From the NCBI GenBank assembly GCA_001598975.1, contig BBXU01003193.1:1-23765 (forward strand): DNA of 23,765 nt, read 5' to 3'. Under the pieces are notes generated by a model. That model saw only the letters and a list, made by a program, of their open reading frames with translations, was not told the origin of the DNA and did no database searches. This stretch comes from Parachlorella kessleri (lineage: Eukaryota > Chlorophyta > Trebouxiophyceae > Chlorellales > Chlorellaceae). How positions within the stretch are numbered: position 1 is the first letter of the stretch; every line of letters starts with the position of its first letter. This document shows positions 8,566-17,466 of the stretch, in pieces. The translations under genes and the position numbers were made by a program.

Positions 8566-8639
8566 GGTGAATAACGGGATTTGAACCCGTGTTTTTAGTT
8601 CCACAGACTAACACTTTGACCGACTAAGTTATATTCACC
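8566..8639 (-). tRNA. trnH(gug): tRNA-His (GUG)
   Basis: On the minus strand the anticodon stem TTAGT/ACTAA carries the loop CTGTGGA, giving GUG. The acceptor reads GGTGAAT..ATTCACC, that is, an encoded extra G (-1) opposite C73, the identity element of tRNA-His. The T arm is ACGGGTTCAAATCCCGT. It opens the long minus-strand block as read in coordinate order. Confidence 0.95.
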
Positions 8640-9231
8640 ATGAATCTTAAAAAAAAAGCCATCTTTATTTTTCTCCATTTTTAATGGAGAATAGGAGAAC
8701 CAAGAATTATTTCAATATATTGGTATCTAAAAAATGAAAATATACTGTAACCTACTAAATTTTATACACCATTATAAAAATATAAAGATAAAACATTCCA
8801 TAAAAAAAGCTAACCCGCTTTTATAATTTTTACATAATAAACATGAACGAAAAATAAAAAACAACAATTAATCTTTTGGTTTTTTTTAAGATGGTTCTCC
8901 ATTTTTGCTCATCCATTTATAAATGTAGTAACACCTCAATGCTTTGCTTTGAGGAAACCTCCATTTATCAATAGAGTAACACCTCCATGCAGTTCTTGAT
9001 GCAAAGCATCAAAAATAGCATGGAGAGAACAAATAAAAGGAGTAAAAAAAAGCTTATTTTCCTATTCTCCATTTTTAATGGAAAACCTTATTTTTTTTTA
9101 AGCCAGCTATCTTTTTTTTTCTTAAAAAAAAAAGCCTACATTGTGTCTTTTTTACAATGTAAAAAAGCTAAAAGACCAAAGTGAAAAAGATAGAATTGCG
9201 TTTAATTTTTTTGTAATAAAAAACAGAAAAA
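8640..9231. repeat. trnH-nad9 spacer, palindromic modules
   Basis: No gene is seen. Modules include TTGATGC-AAA-GCATCAA at about 8996, several CTCCATTTTTAATGGAG copies, a T-run/A-run hairpin with CTTAAAAAAAAAAG at about 9110-9135, and TTTTTTAC-AAT-GTAAAAAA at 9148-9166. It lies immediately 3' of nad9. Confidence 0.65.
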
Positions 9232-9810
9232 TTATCGTACATTTTCACGTAAACGATTAGTATCCCATGGACTAGCGAAATCAAAATAGCGAAATTCTTG
9301 ACTTAATTCAAGAGGTTCTGCAATAACTCTCTTTTCAGAATCGTCATAACGTACTTCAACATAACCTGTTAAAGGAAAATCTTTACGAAGAGGATGTCCT
9401 TCAAAACCGTAATCTGTTAAAATACGACGTAAATCAGGATGATTTGAAAAAAATATACCAAACATATCCCAAACTTCACGTTCCCACCAACCAGCTGATG
9501 AATATACACAAGTACTTGAAGATATTGGAGTTATTTCATCAACACAACTTTTTATACGTATTCTAGCATTATATTGTACACTTAAAAGGTTATAAACTAC
9601 TTCAAAACGAAGAACTCTAGAAGGATAATCTACAGCAGTAACATCTATTAATATTTTATATTGTGTATTTATATGGTCTCTTAAAAAATATAAAAAAGGT
9701 ATTAAATATTGGGGATCCACATATAATATTGTTTCATTTTTATGAGAAACATGATGTTGAATCCATTTTGGTACCGTTTTTATAATGTATTTTGCAAAAT
9801 TTTGAGTCAT
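9232..9810 (-). CDS. nad9: NADH dehydrogenase subunit 9 (30-kDa, NuoC-type)
   Basis: This 192-residue subunit belongs to the peripheral arm of complex I, matching bacterial NuoC. The family signature is complete: [20 protein letters not shown] at about 109-128, then [20 protein letters not shown] to about 148, then the GYVEVRYDD and [15 protein letters not shown] end that is typical of mitochondrial Nad9. Length (about 190) is normal. The ATG start gives MTQNFAKYI. It is the only peripheral-arm complex I gene in this window, and it sits between trnH and trnA on the same strand. No introns or frame problems are seen. Confidence 0.98.
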   Translation of the reverse strand: MTQNFAKYIIKTVPKWIQHHVSHKNETILYVDPQYLIPFLYFLRDHINTQYKILIDVTAVDYPSRVLRFEVVYNLLSVQYNARIRIKSCVDEITPISSSTCVYSSAGWWEREVWDMFGIFFSNHPDLRRILTDYGFEGHPLRKDFPLTGYVEVRYDDSEKRVIAEPLELSQEFRYFDFASPWDTNRLRENVR

Positions 9811-10073
9811 GAAACAATACTTTTTTTATATATACCTTGTTATTTTTTAGCCTTTTGGTTTTTTTTATTAAAAAAATAATCAGTTAACTTTTTCGCTTTT
9901 TTTAAGGAGTATCTTTTTTAGTGAAACGTACGGAGTAAAAAAAAATGATTAGTAAAAAAGATGACACACTTTGTAAAATTATAATTCTAATAAAAGGGGT
10001 TCCGCTAAATTAAAATCTTGTGTGTATACACAGAGTTGTAATGAAAGCAGTAAAAAATAACAAAAAAAATAAA

Positions 10074-10146
10074 TGGAAACGAACGGAGTCGAACCGATGA
10101 CTTCATGCGTGCAAAGCATGCGTTCTACCAACTGAACTACGTCCCC
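10074..10146 (-). tRNA. trnA(ugc): tRNA-Ala (UGC)
   Basis: The acceptor GGGGACG/CGTTTCC includes two G.U pairs, with discriminator A. The anticodon stem CATGC/GCATG carries the loop TTTGCAC, giving UGC. The T arm is ATCGGTTCGACTCCGT. Length is 73 nt. The anticodon arm closely resembles the dispersed CATGCTTTGCATG palindrome module (see findings). Confidence 0.94.
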
Positions 10147-10414
10147 TTATATCGTAATTCTATTTAAATATTTAATTTCTACAATATAAATATACAGTGT
10201 ATTTTAGCTTTTTTAGCGAAGCGTAGGAAGTTTCATCCTCAATGCTGTTCTTTATGCATTGCATAAAGAATTGCATGGATAACCAAAAATGGATAATAGA
10301 CACAACGTAAAAAAGCTAAAAGAATAACTTTTGAAAGGAAAATCTTTGTGCACTTTGTTTTTTTAGTTTGTATTTTTAGGTATCAAGTTCTTCTTTTCAC
10401 AATAAATTATAATT

Positions 10415-10503
10415 CGGAGGAAATGGGATTCGAACCCATGATACAATAAAAAATGTACGCTGATTTAGCAAACCAGTGCCTTAAGCCACTCAGCCATTCC
10501 TCC
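10415..10503 (-). tRNA. trnS(gcu): tRNA-Ser (GCU), class II
   Basis: Acceptor GGAGGAA/TTCCTCC, discriminator G. The anticodon arm reads CTGGTTTGCTAAATCAG, giving GCU. A long variable arm contains GTACATTTTTTATTGTAT. The T arm is ATGGGTTCGAATCCCAT. Length is 89 nt. Together with trnS(uga) it covers both serine codon families. Confidence 0.95.
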
Positions 10504-11370
10504 ATCTATCAATACAGTATTTAATAATGTAATTCAATAAATGATTTATAAATGAAATGCTGTTATCTTTTTTTTCTTTTAGCTTATCTTTTTTACTCAT
10601 CTTTTAACTTTTTTACGTTGTGTCTATTCTCTATTTACAATGGAGAACCAGCTATCTTTATAACAAGTATCTTTTTAACTTGTATCTTTTTAACTTGTTA
10701 AAAAGCCAAAGCCAGCATCTTTTTAACTTGTTAAAAAGCCAGCTCTTTACGCTTCGCTTTACTACGTAAGCTTCGCTAAAAAAAGAATACTGTGTATCTT
10801 TTTTACTCCGTACGTTTTACTAAAAAAGCTAAAAGATATACAGTAAAAAAGATGACACCTTGTAAAAAAGAATGTAGGCTTTTTTTTTAATTTTTTTAAT
10901 ATAGCTATGTTTGTTTAATTTGTAAAAAAAAGCTAAAAATAATTAAATAATATAATGTGTATCATATAGAAAAACAAAGAATTCTTTTGCTTTTTTTGTT
11001 ATATATTTCTTTAAAAGATGGTTCTCCATTTTTGGTTCTATATTATCCATTTTCGCTTCTCTATTCTCCATTGAAAATAGAGAAGCGAAAATGGATAATA
11101 GAATAATAAGCTTTATTTAGCGAAGCGTGCTTTTAGCTTTTTTACTTTGTAAAAAATACACATAGTAAAAAAAGATCGGAGTAAAAAAAGATAGCATTGC
11201 TGGCATCTTTTTAACTTGTTAAAAAGCTGGCTTTTTTTTTTAAAAAAAAAGATAGCCAGCTTTTTTACTTTGTAAAAAAGATAAATAAAAGCAGTAGGTT
11301 TTAAAAAAAAAAAAAGATAAGCCATGTTAGATAAACGTGTATTTAAATAATAGCATAAGGATAACTAGTA
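10504..11370. repeat. trnS-nad4 spacer, dense repeats
   Basis: No gene is seen. It contains CTTTTTAACTTGTTAAAAAG modules (about 10665-10740), a one-unit version of the 19-bp minisatellite (about 10742-10780), a stretch at about 10790-10850 shared with 16556-16620, a roughly 75-bp element (10942-11016) repeated at 19807-19882, and at 11116-11193 the second arm of the 78-bp inverted repeat shared with 4175-4252. The 3' end of nad4 adjoins. Confidence 0.75.
10942..11016 (+). repeat. Copy 1 of a roughly 75-bp duplicated element
   Basis: It matches 19807-19882 in the same orientation with about five substitutions and one single-base length change in a T-run. As a whole it is not one of the palindromic modules, although it contains the 12-bp palindrome AAAGAATTCTTT. 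Function is unknown; a promoter or other control site is possible. Confidence 0.75.
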
Positions 11371-12867
11371 TTAGTATGCACCATGAAAAATTAGATTACT
11401 TACAGAACAATGTAAAACATCTAAAAAAGGTTCAGGATATATACCTAGCCATAAAATACCGACAACAAAAGGTAAAAACATCCAGAATTCACGTCTTGAA
11501 ATATCACTAAAACATGTCACAAAATGTGGTTTTACTACACCGTATAATAATCTATTACATAACCATAAAGCATAAGCTGCACCTAAAATCATACCTGTAC
11601 AAGCCATAAGAGCTATAAAACTATTATTTTGATAAGCTCCAGCAAATACTAAAAATTCTCCAATAAAACTGCTTGTTCCAGGTAAACTGATATTAGCCAT
11701 AGTAAAGAAAACAAAAAGTACGGCAAAAACAGGCATAGTTCTAGCACAACCAGCATAATAACGAAGAAGGCGTGTTTTATGACGATCATATAATACACCT
11801 ACACATAAAAATAGAGCAGGAGATACCAAACCATGACTAATCATAAGTAAAATACTGCCTTCAATACCTTGAGTATTAAGGCTAAAAAGACCTAAAGTGA
11901 CAAAATTCATATGAGCAACAGAAGAATATGCTATTATTTTTTTTAAATCAATTTGACGAAGCGTAGTCAAAGAGGTATATATAATAGCAATAATACTCAT
12001 AGTATATATAAGTGGAGTAAAATAAAAAGTGGCATAAGGAAATAAAGGTATAGAAAATCTACAAAAACCATAAGTACCTAATTTTAATAAAATACCTGCT
12101 AATATAACGCTACCTGCTGTAGGTGCTTCTACATGAGCTTCAGGTAACCATATATGAACAGGAACCATAGGAACTTTAACTGCAAAACTAGCAAAAAAAG
12201 CTAGCCAAAGTATTATTTGTCGAGACTCACTCCAATTAGTTGTATACAGAATTTCTATATCTGTTGTACCAGTTTGAAAATATATTAATAATATAGCTAG
12301 TAACATAAGTACACTACCAAATAATGTATACAAAAAAAATTGATAAGCTGCTCGTATTTTTCTTTCACGAGAACCCCATACCCCTATAATAATAAACATA
12401 GGTATTAAAACACTTTCAAAGAAAACATAAAAAAGTAATAAATCTAATACAGAAAATACGGCGATCATTAAACTTTCTAATACTAAAAAAGCAATACAGT
12501 ATTCTTTAACATACAGAGTAATACTTGTCCAACTCACTAAGATACATATAGGTATTAAAAAAGTAGTTAGAATCACGAAAAATAGAGAAATACCATCAAT
12601 ACCAAATACAAAGTTTAATGTAGAAAAAGATAAATCACCTAGCACTTCATGCTTTGCATGAAATGAGACCGGTGTATAATTTTCAATAAATTGAAACTTA
12701 GCTGTAGAGCTATCAAATTCTATCCATAGTAGGAGGGATATCAAAAAAGTAATTAAAGATGTATTTAGCGCTACATTTTTTATTAATTGTGACTTCCAAC
12801 TTGGAATAAATAATAAAAAGAAAATACCTATTAAAGGTAATAATAAAACAGTAGTAATTAATGACAT
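11371..12867 (-). CDS. nad4: NADH dehydrogenase subunit 4
   Basis: This 498-residue antiporter-like, proton-pumping subunit of the complex I membrane arm is built of many hydrophobic helices. The key acidic residue E151 lies in VFFESVLIPMFIIIGVWGSR (about 148-167). The conserved K231 lies in AVKVPMVPVHIWLPEAHVEA (about 229-248), which continues into PTAGSVILAGILLKLGTYGF. LFVFFTMANISLPGTSSFIGEF is also present. Length is normal (about 490-500). The start MSLITTVLLLPLIG is the standard N-terminus. Oddity: codons 69-74 (FHAKHE), in the variable region before FGIDGISLFF, are encoded by a TTCATGC-TTT-GCATGAA palindrome module (12646-12662) that keeps the frame. nad5 lies upstream on the same strand. 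Confidence 0.98.
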   Translation of the reverse strand: MSLITTVLLLPLIGIFFLLFIPSWKSQLIKNVALNTSLITFLISLLLWIEFDSSTAKFQFIENYTPVSFHAKHEVLGDLSFSTLNFVFGIDGISLFFVILTTFLIPICILVSWTSITLYVKEYCIAFLVLESLMIAVFSVLDLLLFYVFFESVLIPMFIIIGVWGSRERKIRAAYQFFLYTLFGSVLMLLAILLIYFQTGTTDIEILYTTNWSESRQIILWLAFFASFAVKVPMVPVHIWLPEAHVEAPTAGSVILAGILLKLGTYGFCRFSIPLFPYATFYFTPLIYTMSIIAIIYTSLTTLRQIDLKKIIAYSSVAHMNFVTLGLFSLNTQGIEGSILLMISHGLVSPALFLCVGVLYDRHKTRLLRYYAGCARTMPVFAVLFVFFTMANISLPGTSSFIGEFLVFAGAYQNNSFIALMACTGMILGAAYALWLCNRLLYGVVKPHFVTCFSDISRREFWMFLPFVVGILWLGIYPEPFLDVLHCSVSNLIFHGAY

Positions 12868-13271
12868 AAAATGTATACTTTTTTTTAAGATGCATATATA
12901 TCTTTTTAAGTAAAGCGTGCTGGCATCTTTTTAACTTGTTAAAAAGCCAGCTTTTTTTACTGTGTGTCTTTTTTACTCTGTAAAAAAGCTAAAAAGATAC
13001 AAAGTAAAAAAGATAGCTATCTCCATATATCTTTTTTTTTAAAAAAAAAGCCTATAATATAAAAAAGACACGCTTGGCTTTTCTTAAAAAAAAAGCCTAC
13101 TTTGTGTATTTTTTACTCCGATCTTTTTGGCTTTTTTTACATTGTGTCTTTTAGCTTTTTTACTTTGTAAAAAAGCTAAAAGACACTTTGTAGAAAAGCT
13201 AAAAGCACGTTTCACTAAAAAAGATAAATAAAAAAAGTGTATTTTTAGTTTTTTTAACAACTAAAACTTTT
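12868..13271. repeat. nad5-nad4 spacer, palindromic modules
   Basis: No gene is seen. It contains TTTTTTAC-TCT-GTAAAAAA at 12969-12987, CTTTTTAACTTGTTAAAAAG at about 12927, CTTTTAGCTTTTTTAC..GTAAAAAAGCTAAAAG at about 13148-13182, and T-run/A-run hairpins around 13030 and 13080. Confidence 0.65.
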
Positions 13272-13372
13272 CTCGTTCTTTTTTATATAATAAAAAAGAT
13301 AGCAATTCTTCATAACGAAGTGTGCGGAGTATGAAGAACAGCTATCTTTTTTATTATATAAAAAAGAACGAG
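13272..13372. repeat. 32-bp inverted repeat adjoining the nad5 stop codon
   Basis: The perfect arms 13272-13303 and 13341-13372 (CTCGTTC..GATAGC against GCTATC..GAACGAG) enclose a second, nested hairpin, TTCTTCAT/ATGAAGAA, around a GAAGTGTGCGG loop. The outer arm ends one base from the nad5 stop codon (13374-13376). As RNA it would form a strong 3'-end structure for nad5, so a processing or stability signal is plausible. Confidence 0.85.
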
Positions 13373-13373
13373 C

Positions 13374-15389
13374 TTACATTGATTTTGTATAATAATTATA
13401 ATATAAAAAACTTATAATATATACAAAATAAAATTTGCTATCTAAGAAAATTTCTAAAAATTCCCATAGACTAATAATAGTAATAAGACCTGTTAAACCT
13501 AATAACATTATTACAGCATAATGATAAATAAGGCCACTTTGTAATTGACTAAAATATTGAGTAAGTTTTAAAAAAGTTTGTGATATTCCAGAAGGTCCTA
13601 ATATTTCAAAGCTGCCTTTATCTAAAGTTTTAAAAGATATATTATAACCAAATTTTAAAGCATTTTCTGAAATGAAATCATTATAAACTTTATCAAAAAA
13701 CCAACGTTTATTAAAAAATGTATATAGTTTTCGGCCAGTATTGGTGCATTTTAAATAATAGCTTTGCCACATACCAGGAATATTTACAATATAAGCAAGA
13801 ATAGCACCACCAAAAGTACAGATTAATGGTAAAAATTTTTGTGTTTGTGGAATATATTCCGATTCTAATAATACACTATTTTTTGGCAGTACAAAAAGTG
13901 AATTGGACCAAAAATCAGTACCTAGACCAATCATCATATCTTTTGCTACATAACCTACAAAAATACTACCTATTGCAAGAATTATTAAAGGAATAGCCAT
14001 AATAATTGGAGCATCATGTAAATTTTGTAGTCCAGATTTAAATACAGCTGAAGGGCTTAAAAAAGTTAAAAATAATAAACGAAATGAATAGTAAGATGTA
14101 AAAAATACACACACACTCCCTAAAAAATATGCAAAATTTCCACTTATAGTATATTTAGCATAAGCAACTTCCAAAATAACATCTTTAGAATAGAAACCAG
14201 TAAGAAAAGGAAATCCTACAAGAGAAAAACTACCTATACACATCATAGCATAAGTAAAAGGTAATAATTGTACAATACCACCCATTTTTCTCATATCTTG
14301 TTCATCAGCTAATGCATGGATAACTGAACCAGCGCTTAAAAATAATAAAGCTTTAAAAAAAGCATGATTCATTAAATGAAATACACCTACTGAATAATGT
14401 GATAAACCACAAGCAAAAACCATATAACCTAATTGACTTGCTGTAGAATAAGCAATAACACGTTTTAAATCATTTTGTACTACACCTGTTGTAGCAGCAA
14501 AAAAACAAGTCATAGCTCCTAAAAATGCAACACACAATAAAGCTTTAGGTGCATATTCAAATAACGGAGAACAACGTGCGATCATAAAAACACCTGCTGT
14601 AACCATAGTGGCTGCATGTATTAACGCTGAAACGGGAGTTGGTCCTTCCATAGCATCAGGTAACCAGGTATGTAATCCTAATTGAGCTGATTTACCAATT
14701 GCTCCAACAAAAAGTAAAATACATATACAAGTTAACGCGTGGAATTCATAGTTACAAAAAATCAATTTTGTTGTTGCTACATGAGCAGCACATGCAAAAA
14801 CAGTAGAAAAATCTAGAGTTTTAAACACTGAATACAAAGCTAATATTCCAAGAGCTAATCCAAAATCACCAACTCTATTAACTAGCATTGCTTTAATAGA
14901 TGCTTTAGATGCTTGCAATCTTGTAAACCAAAAATTAATCAGTAAATAACTAGCAAGACCTACACCTTCCCACCCAAAAAACATTTGTAGAAAGTTATCA
15001 GCGGTTACTAACATTAACATAAAAAAAGTAAATATTGAAAGATAACTCATAAAACGAGGTAAATGTGGGTCTTGACCCATGTAAGATATAGAATATAAAT
15101 GTACTAAAGTACTAATACTTGTTACAACAATTAACATTACTACGGTTAGACTATCGAAATAAAAACCCCAACTAGCATCGAACATTTCAGAAAAGAACCA
15201 GGGTGATAATTCAATTGTACAATGACTTCCAGATAAAGCTACTTCATAAAAAGCTATTATGCTAAGTATTGCAGAAAAAAAGACGCTACTTGTAGTTATT
15301 AAAGCCGCTCCACGAAACCCTAAAAATCTACCCAGTAATCCTGCAAAAACACTAGCTAAAAAAGGTAAAAATATAATAAGTAAATACAT
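13374..15389 (-). CDS. nad5: NADH dehydrogenase subunit 5
   Basis: This 671-residue protein is the largest antiporter-like subunit of complex I, with the long C-terminal lateral helix. Conserved features: the [20 protein letters not shown] stretch at about 138-157 with E141; [20 protein letters not shown] at about 232-251 with K233; [20 protein letters not shown] following directly; then [15 protein letters not shown] and [20 protein letters not shown]. The C-terminal third is divergent but retains the [12 protein letters not shown] motif expected near the end. Length is normal (about 650-680). The ATG start gives [20 protein letters not shown]. The last roughly 15 residues ([11 protein letters not shown]) are unusual, and the stop is directly followed by a strong hairpin. 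Confidence 0.98.
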   Translation of the reverse strand: MYLLIIFLPFLASVFAGLLGRFLGFRGAALITTSSVFFSAILSIIAFYEVALSGSHCTIELSPWFFSEMFDASWGFYFDSLTVVMLIVVTSISTLVHLYSISYMGQDPHLPRFMSYLSIFTFFMLMLVTADNFLQMFFGWEGVGLASYLLINFWFTRLQASKASIKAMLVNRVGDFGLALGILALYSVFKTLDFSTVFACAAHVATTKLIFCNYEFHALTCICILLFVGAIGKSAQLGLHTWLPDAMEGPTPVSALIHAATMVTAGVFMIARCSPLFEYAPKALLCVAFLGAMTCFFAATTGVVQNDLKRVIAYSTASQLGYMVFACGLSHYSVGVFHLMNHAFFKALLFLSAGSVIHALADEQDMRKMGGIVQLLPFTYAMMCIGSFSLVGFPFLTGFYSKDVILEVAYAKYTISGNFAYFLGSVCVFFTSYYSFRLLFLTFLSPSAVFKSGLQNLHDAPIIMAIPLIILAIGSIFVGYVAKDMMIGLGTDFWSNSLFVLPKNSVLLESEYIPQTQKFLPLICTFGGAILAYIVNIPGMWQSYYLKCTNTGRKLYTFFNKRWFFDKVYNDFISENALKFGYNISFKTLDKGSFEILGPSGISQTFLKLTQYFSQLQSGLIYHYAVIMLLGLTGLITIISLWEFLEIFLDSKFYFVYIISFLYYNYYTKSM

Positions 15390-16066
15390 AAACTTTTCTT
15401 ATATTGTGTATTTCATATATCTTTTTTTTCTAAAAAAAAAAGCCTACTATATGTCATCTTTTTTAGTGAAACGTACGGAGTAAAAAAGCTGGCTTTTTAA
15501 CTTGTTAAAAAGATGCCAGCTTTTAGCTCCTTACGCTTCGCTTTACTACGTACGCTTCGCTAAAAAAAGAATACTGTGTCTTTTAGCTATCTTTTTTTTT
15601 AAGAAAAAAAAGATAGCTAAAAAATACTTTGTAAAAAAGAGGACACATAATAAAAAAAATGCCTGTGTTTTAATTATTTTTTTTACTCGGCTACAATATT
15701 TTTTATTATTAAGCACAAGTAACTTCCATTATTTTTAATGGAGTTCTTAATGCTATTCTTAATGCTATTCTTGATGCTCCTAATATTATCCATTAAAAAT
15801 AGATATTTTCTGAATGCAGTTCTTGATGCAATTATTCATGCAAAGCATGAAAAACAACATTAAGAATAGTATTGAGTTTTTACTCCATTGATAAATGGAG
15901 GTTCTCTCAATGCTTTGCATTGAGGAGCGTGCGTGGCACAATGATGATTCTCCATTTTCAATGGAGAAACTGCGTTATCAAGAGCAGCATCAAGAATAGC
16001 ATTAAGAATAGCATTAAGAATAGCATAGATAAAGCCCACAAAAAAATAAAATATAAAATAGTTGAA
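15390..16066. repeat. trnR-nad5 spacer, palindromic modules
   Basis: No gene is seen. Notable items are CTTTTTAACTTGTTAAAAAG at about 15491, the one-unit form of the 19-bp minisatellite with its flanks (about 15528-15575), GCTATC/T-run..A-run/GATAGC at about 15587-15617, and a long series of ATTCTTGATGC, CATGCAAAGCATG and CTCCATT modules (15725-16035), including runs of the direct repeat AGAATAGCATTA at about 15990-16025. Confidence 0.65.
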
Positions 16067-16140
16067 CGCACTCTGCAGGATTTGAACCTACGACCGTCAA
16101 CTTAGAAGGTTGCTGCTCTATCCAACTGAGCTAAGAATGC
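16067..16140 (-). tRNA. trnR(ucu): tRNA-Arg (UCU)
   Basis: Acceptor GCATTCT/AGAGTGC, discriminator G. The D arm is GCTCAGTTGGATAGAGC. The anticodon arm is GCAACCTTCTAAGTTGA with loop CTTCTAA, giving UCU. The T arm is GTAGGTTCAAATCCTGC. Length is 74 nt. It lies 20 nt from trnL(uaa). Confidence 0.94.
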
Positions 16141-16160
16141 GATAAATATTTATAATTATA

Positions 16161-16245
16161 TGCTCACTATCGGACTTGAACCGATACCCTAAAAAAAAGG
16201 AACAGATTTTAAGTCTGTCGTGTATACCAATTTCACCAAGTGAGC
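16161..16245 (-). tRNA. trnL(uaa): tRNA-Leu (UAA), class II
   Basis: Acceptor GCTCACT/AGTGAGC, discriminator A. The anticodon stem ACAGA/TCTGT carries the loop CTTAAAA, giving UAA. The variable arm is TCCTTTTTTTTAGGG. The T arm is ATCGGTTCAAGTCCGAT. It is an 85-nt class II tRNA with no intron, unlike the plastid gene of the same anticodon. Confidence 0.95.
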
Positions 16246-16653
16246 ATATATTTTTTTTCGGAGTAGGTTTAAAAAAAAAGCCAGTTTTGGCTTTTTAACA
16301 AGTTAAAAAGATACAAGTTAAAAAGTCATCTTTTTTTTTATAGCTATGCTAAAAATAAAAGGAGTATACTTTTTTTTAAAGATGGTTTTTTATTATATAA
16401 AAAAAGCTAAAAACCTAAAACAATAAAATTATTTATTTTATATAATAAAAAAAACATATTATAAAAACCTCTATTTAAGCTTCTTCATTTTAAATGGAGA
16501 ATAGATAATAATGGAGGAAGGAGAAAAACTCCATTTTTGCTCCTCCATTTATAAAAAGAATACTGTGTGTCTTTTTTACTCCGTACGTTTTACTAAAAAA
16601 GCTAAAAGATACAAAGTAAAAAAGATAATTTGAAAATAAGAAATCCGGCTAAA
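16246..16653. repeat. rps14-trnL spacer
   Basis: No gene is seen. It contains the AACAAGTTAAAAAG module, AT-rich TTTTTTATTATATAAAAAA elements, CTCCATT variants, and a stretch at about 16556-16620 (TTTTTTACTCCGTACGTTTTACT and flanks) nearly identical to about 10790-10850. Confidence 0.6.
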
Positions 16654-16953
16654 TTACCAACTTGATTTTGTAACACCCATAAGTAATCCTTGGGCTGCTA
16701 ACTCACGAAATTTTATACGAGAAAGACCACAAAAACGATAAACAGAGCGACTTCTACCTGTTAAAATACAACGGTTTTTAATACGGACTTTGCTACTATT
16801 TCGAGGTAAATTATTTAATTGCGTTATATAGAGATATCTCATATCTTTAGAAATATTTAAATCATGGATTAGACTTTTTAATTCTAATCGTTTTAATTCA
16901 TTTTTTGAAAATAAAAATCTTCGTTTAAGATCACGTTGTATAGAATTAACCAT
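16654..16953 (-). CDS. rps14: Small-subunit ribosomal protein S14
   Basis: This 99-residue protein binds 16S-like rRNA in the head of the small ribosomal subunit. It is strongly basic, and the C-terminal half carries the S14 signature: [20 protein letters not shown] at about 57-76, then [20 protein letters not shown] and the terminal SSW. Length equals plant and algal mitochondrial S14 (about 100). The ATG start gives [15 protein letters not shown], a typical opening. As in other mitochondrial S14 proteins the zinc-finger cysteines are not all present. It is the only clearly recognised ribosomal protein gene in the window. nad1 lies upstream and trnL downstream on the same strand. Confidence 0.96.
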   Translation of the reverse strand: MVNSIQRDLKRRFLFSKNELKRLELKSLIHDLNISKDMRYLYITQLNNLPRNSSKVRIKNRCILTGRSRSVYRFCGLSRIKFRELAAQGLLMGVTKSSW

Positions 16954-17466
16954 AATTATTAATTTTTTATTTTAAAGTATATAGGTTTTTTTTATAAAAA
17001 AAACCGAAACAAAACTTTTGTTTTGTAATTAATTCTCTATTAAAAATGGATAATAGAGAACCACCTTTTTTACGTAATGTCTATTCTGTATTTACGCTTC
17101 TCCATGCAGTTCTTGATGCTTTGCATCACTCTTTTAGCTTTTTTACTTTGTAAAACTTTTTTACTTTGTAAAACTTTTTTACTTTGTAAAACTTTTTTAC
17201 TTTGTAAAACTTTTTTACTTTGTAAAACTTTTTTACTTTGTAAAACTTTTTTACTTTGTAAAAAAGACACTGTGTAAAAAAGCTAATAGCATGGATAGAA
17301 CCTCCATTTTTGGTTCTCCATTTATAATGGAGAAAGGAGAAGCGTAAATGGAAAATAAAATGTAGGCTTAAAAAAAAAAAGATAGCACGCTTTTTTATAA
17401 TATAAAAAAGACATAATTTATAAAAAAGATAAAAAGTATAAAATATACAAGATAAAAAACTTTATT
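16954..17466. repeat. nad1-rps14 spacer with tandem array
   Basis: No gene is seen. The 18-bp tandem array at 17139-17264 is the main content. It is embedded in an ATGCAGTTCTTGATGC-TTT-GCATC module on the left, whose mate AATAGCATGGA lies on the right (about 17286). CTCCATTTATAATGGAG and T-run modules fill the rest. Confidence 0.65.
17139..17264. repeat. Tandem array: 7 x 18 bp
   Basis: Seven back-to-back copies of TTTTTTACTTTGTAAAAC, the last ending in A instead of C. Each unit is a hairpin (TTTTAC-TTT-GTAAAA), so the array is a tandem expansion of the commonest palindrome module of the window. Since 18 is a multiple of 3, it stays open as LLCKTF repeats in one frame and as QSKKVL repeats on the other strand; neither is a credible protein. 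Confidence 0.95.

Noticed and set aside
8987..9184. Short open frame before nad9
   Set aside because: Made entirely of repeat modules and poly-T runs.
11113..11325. Short open frame beyond nad4
   Set aside because: Composed of repeat modules, including one arm of the 78-bp inverted repeat.
12713..12895. Open frame overlapping the nad4 start
   Set aside because: It is on the same strand in another frame of a well-supported gene.
15259..15738. Two plus-strand open frames near the nad5 start
   Set aside because: One is antisense to nad5, the other consists of modules including the single-unit minisatellite.
15872..16105. Open frame running into trnR
   Set aside because: Built from CTCCATT and GAATAGCATTA repeats and overlaps a tRNA.
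17070..17277. Repetitive open frames on both strands (QSKKVL and LLCKTF repeats)
   Set aside because: Both arise from the 18-bp tandem array of a hairpin module.
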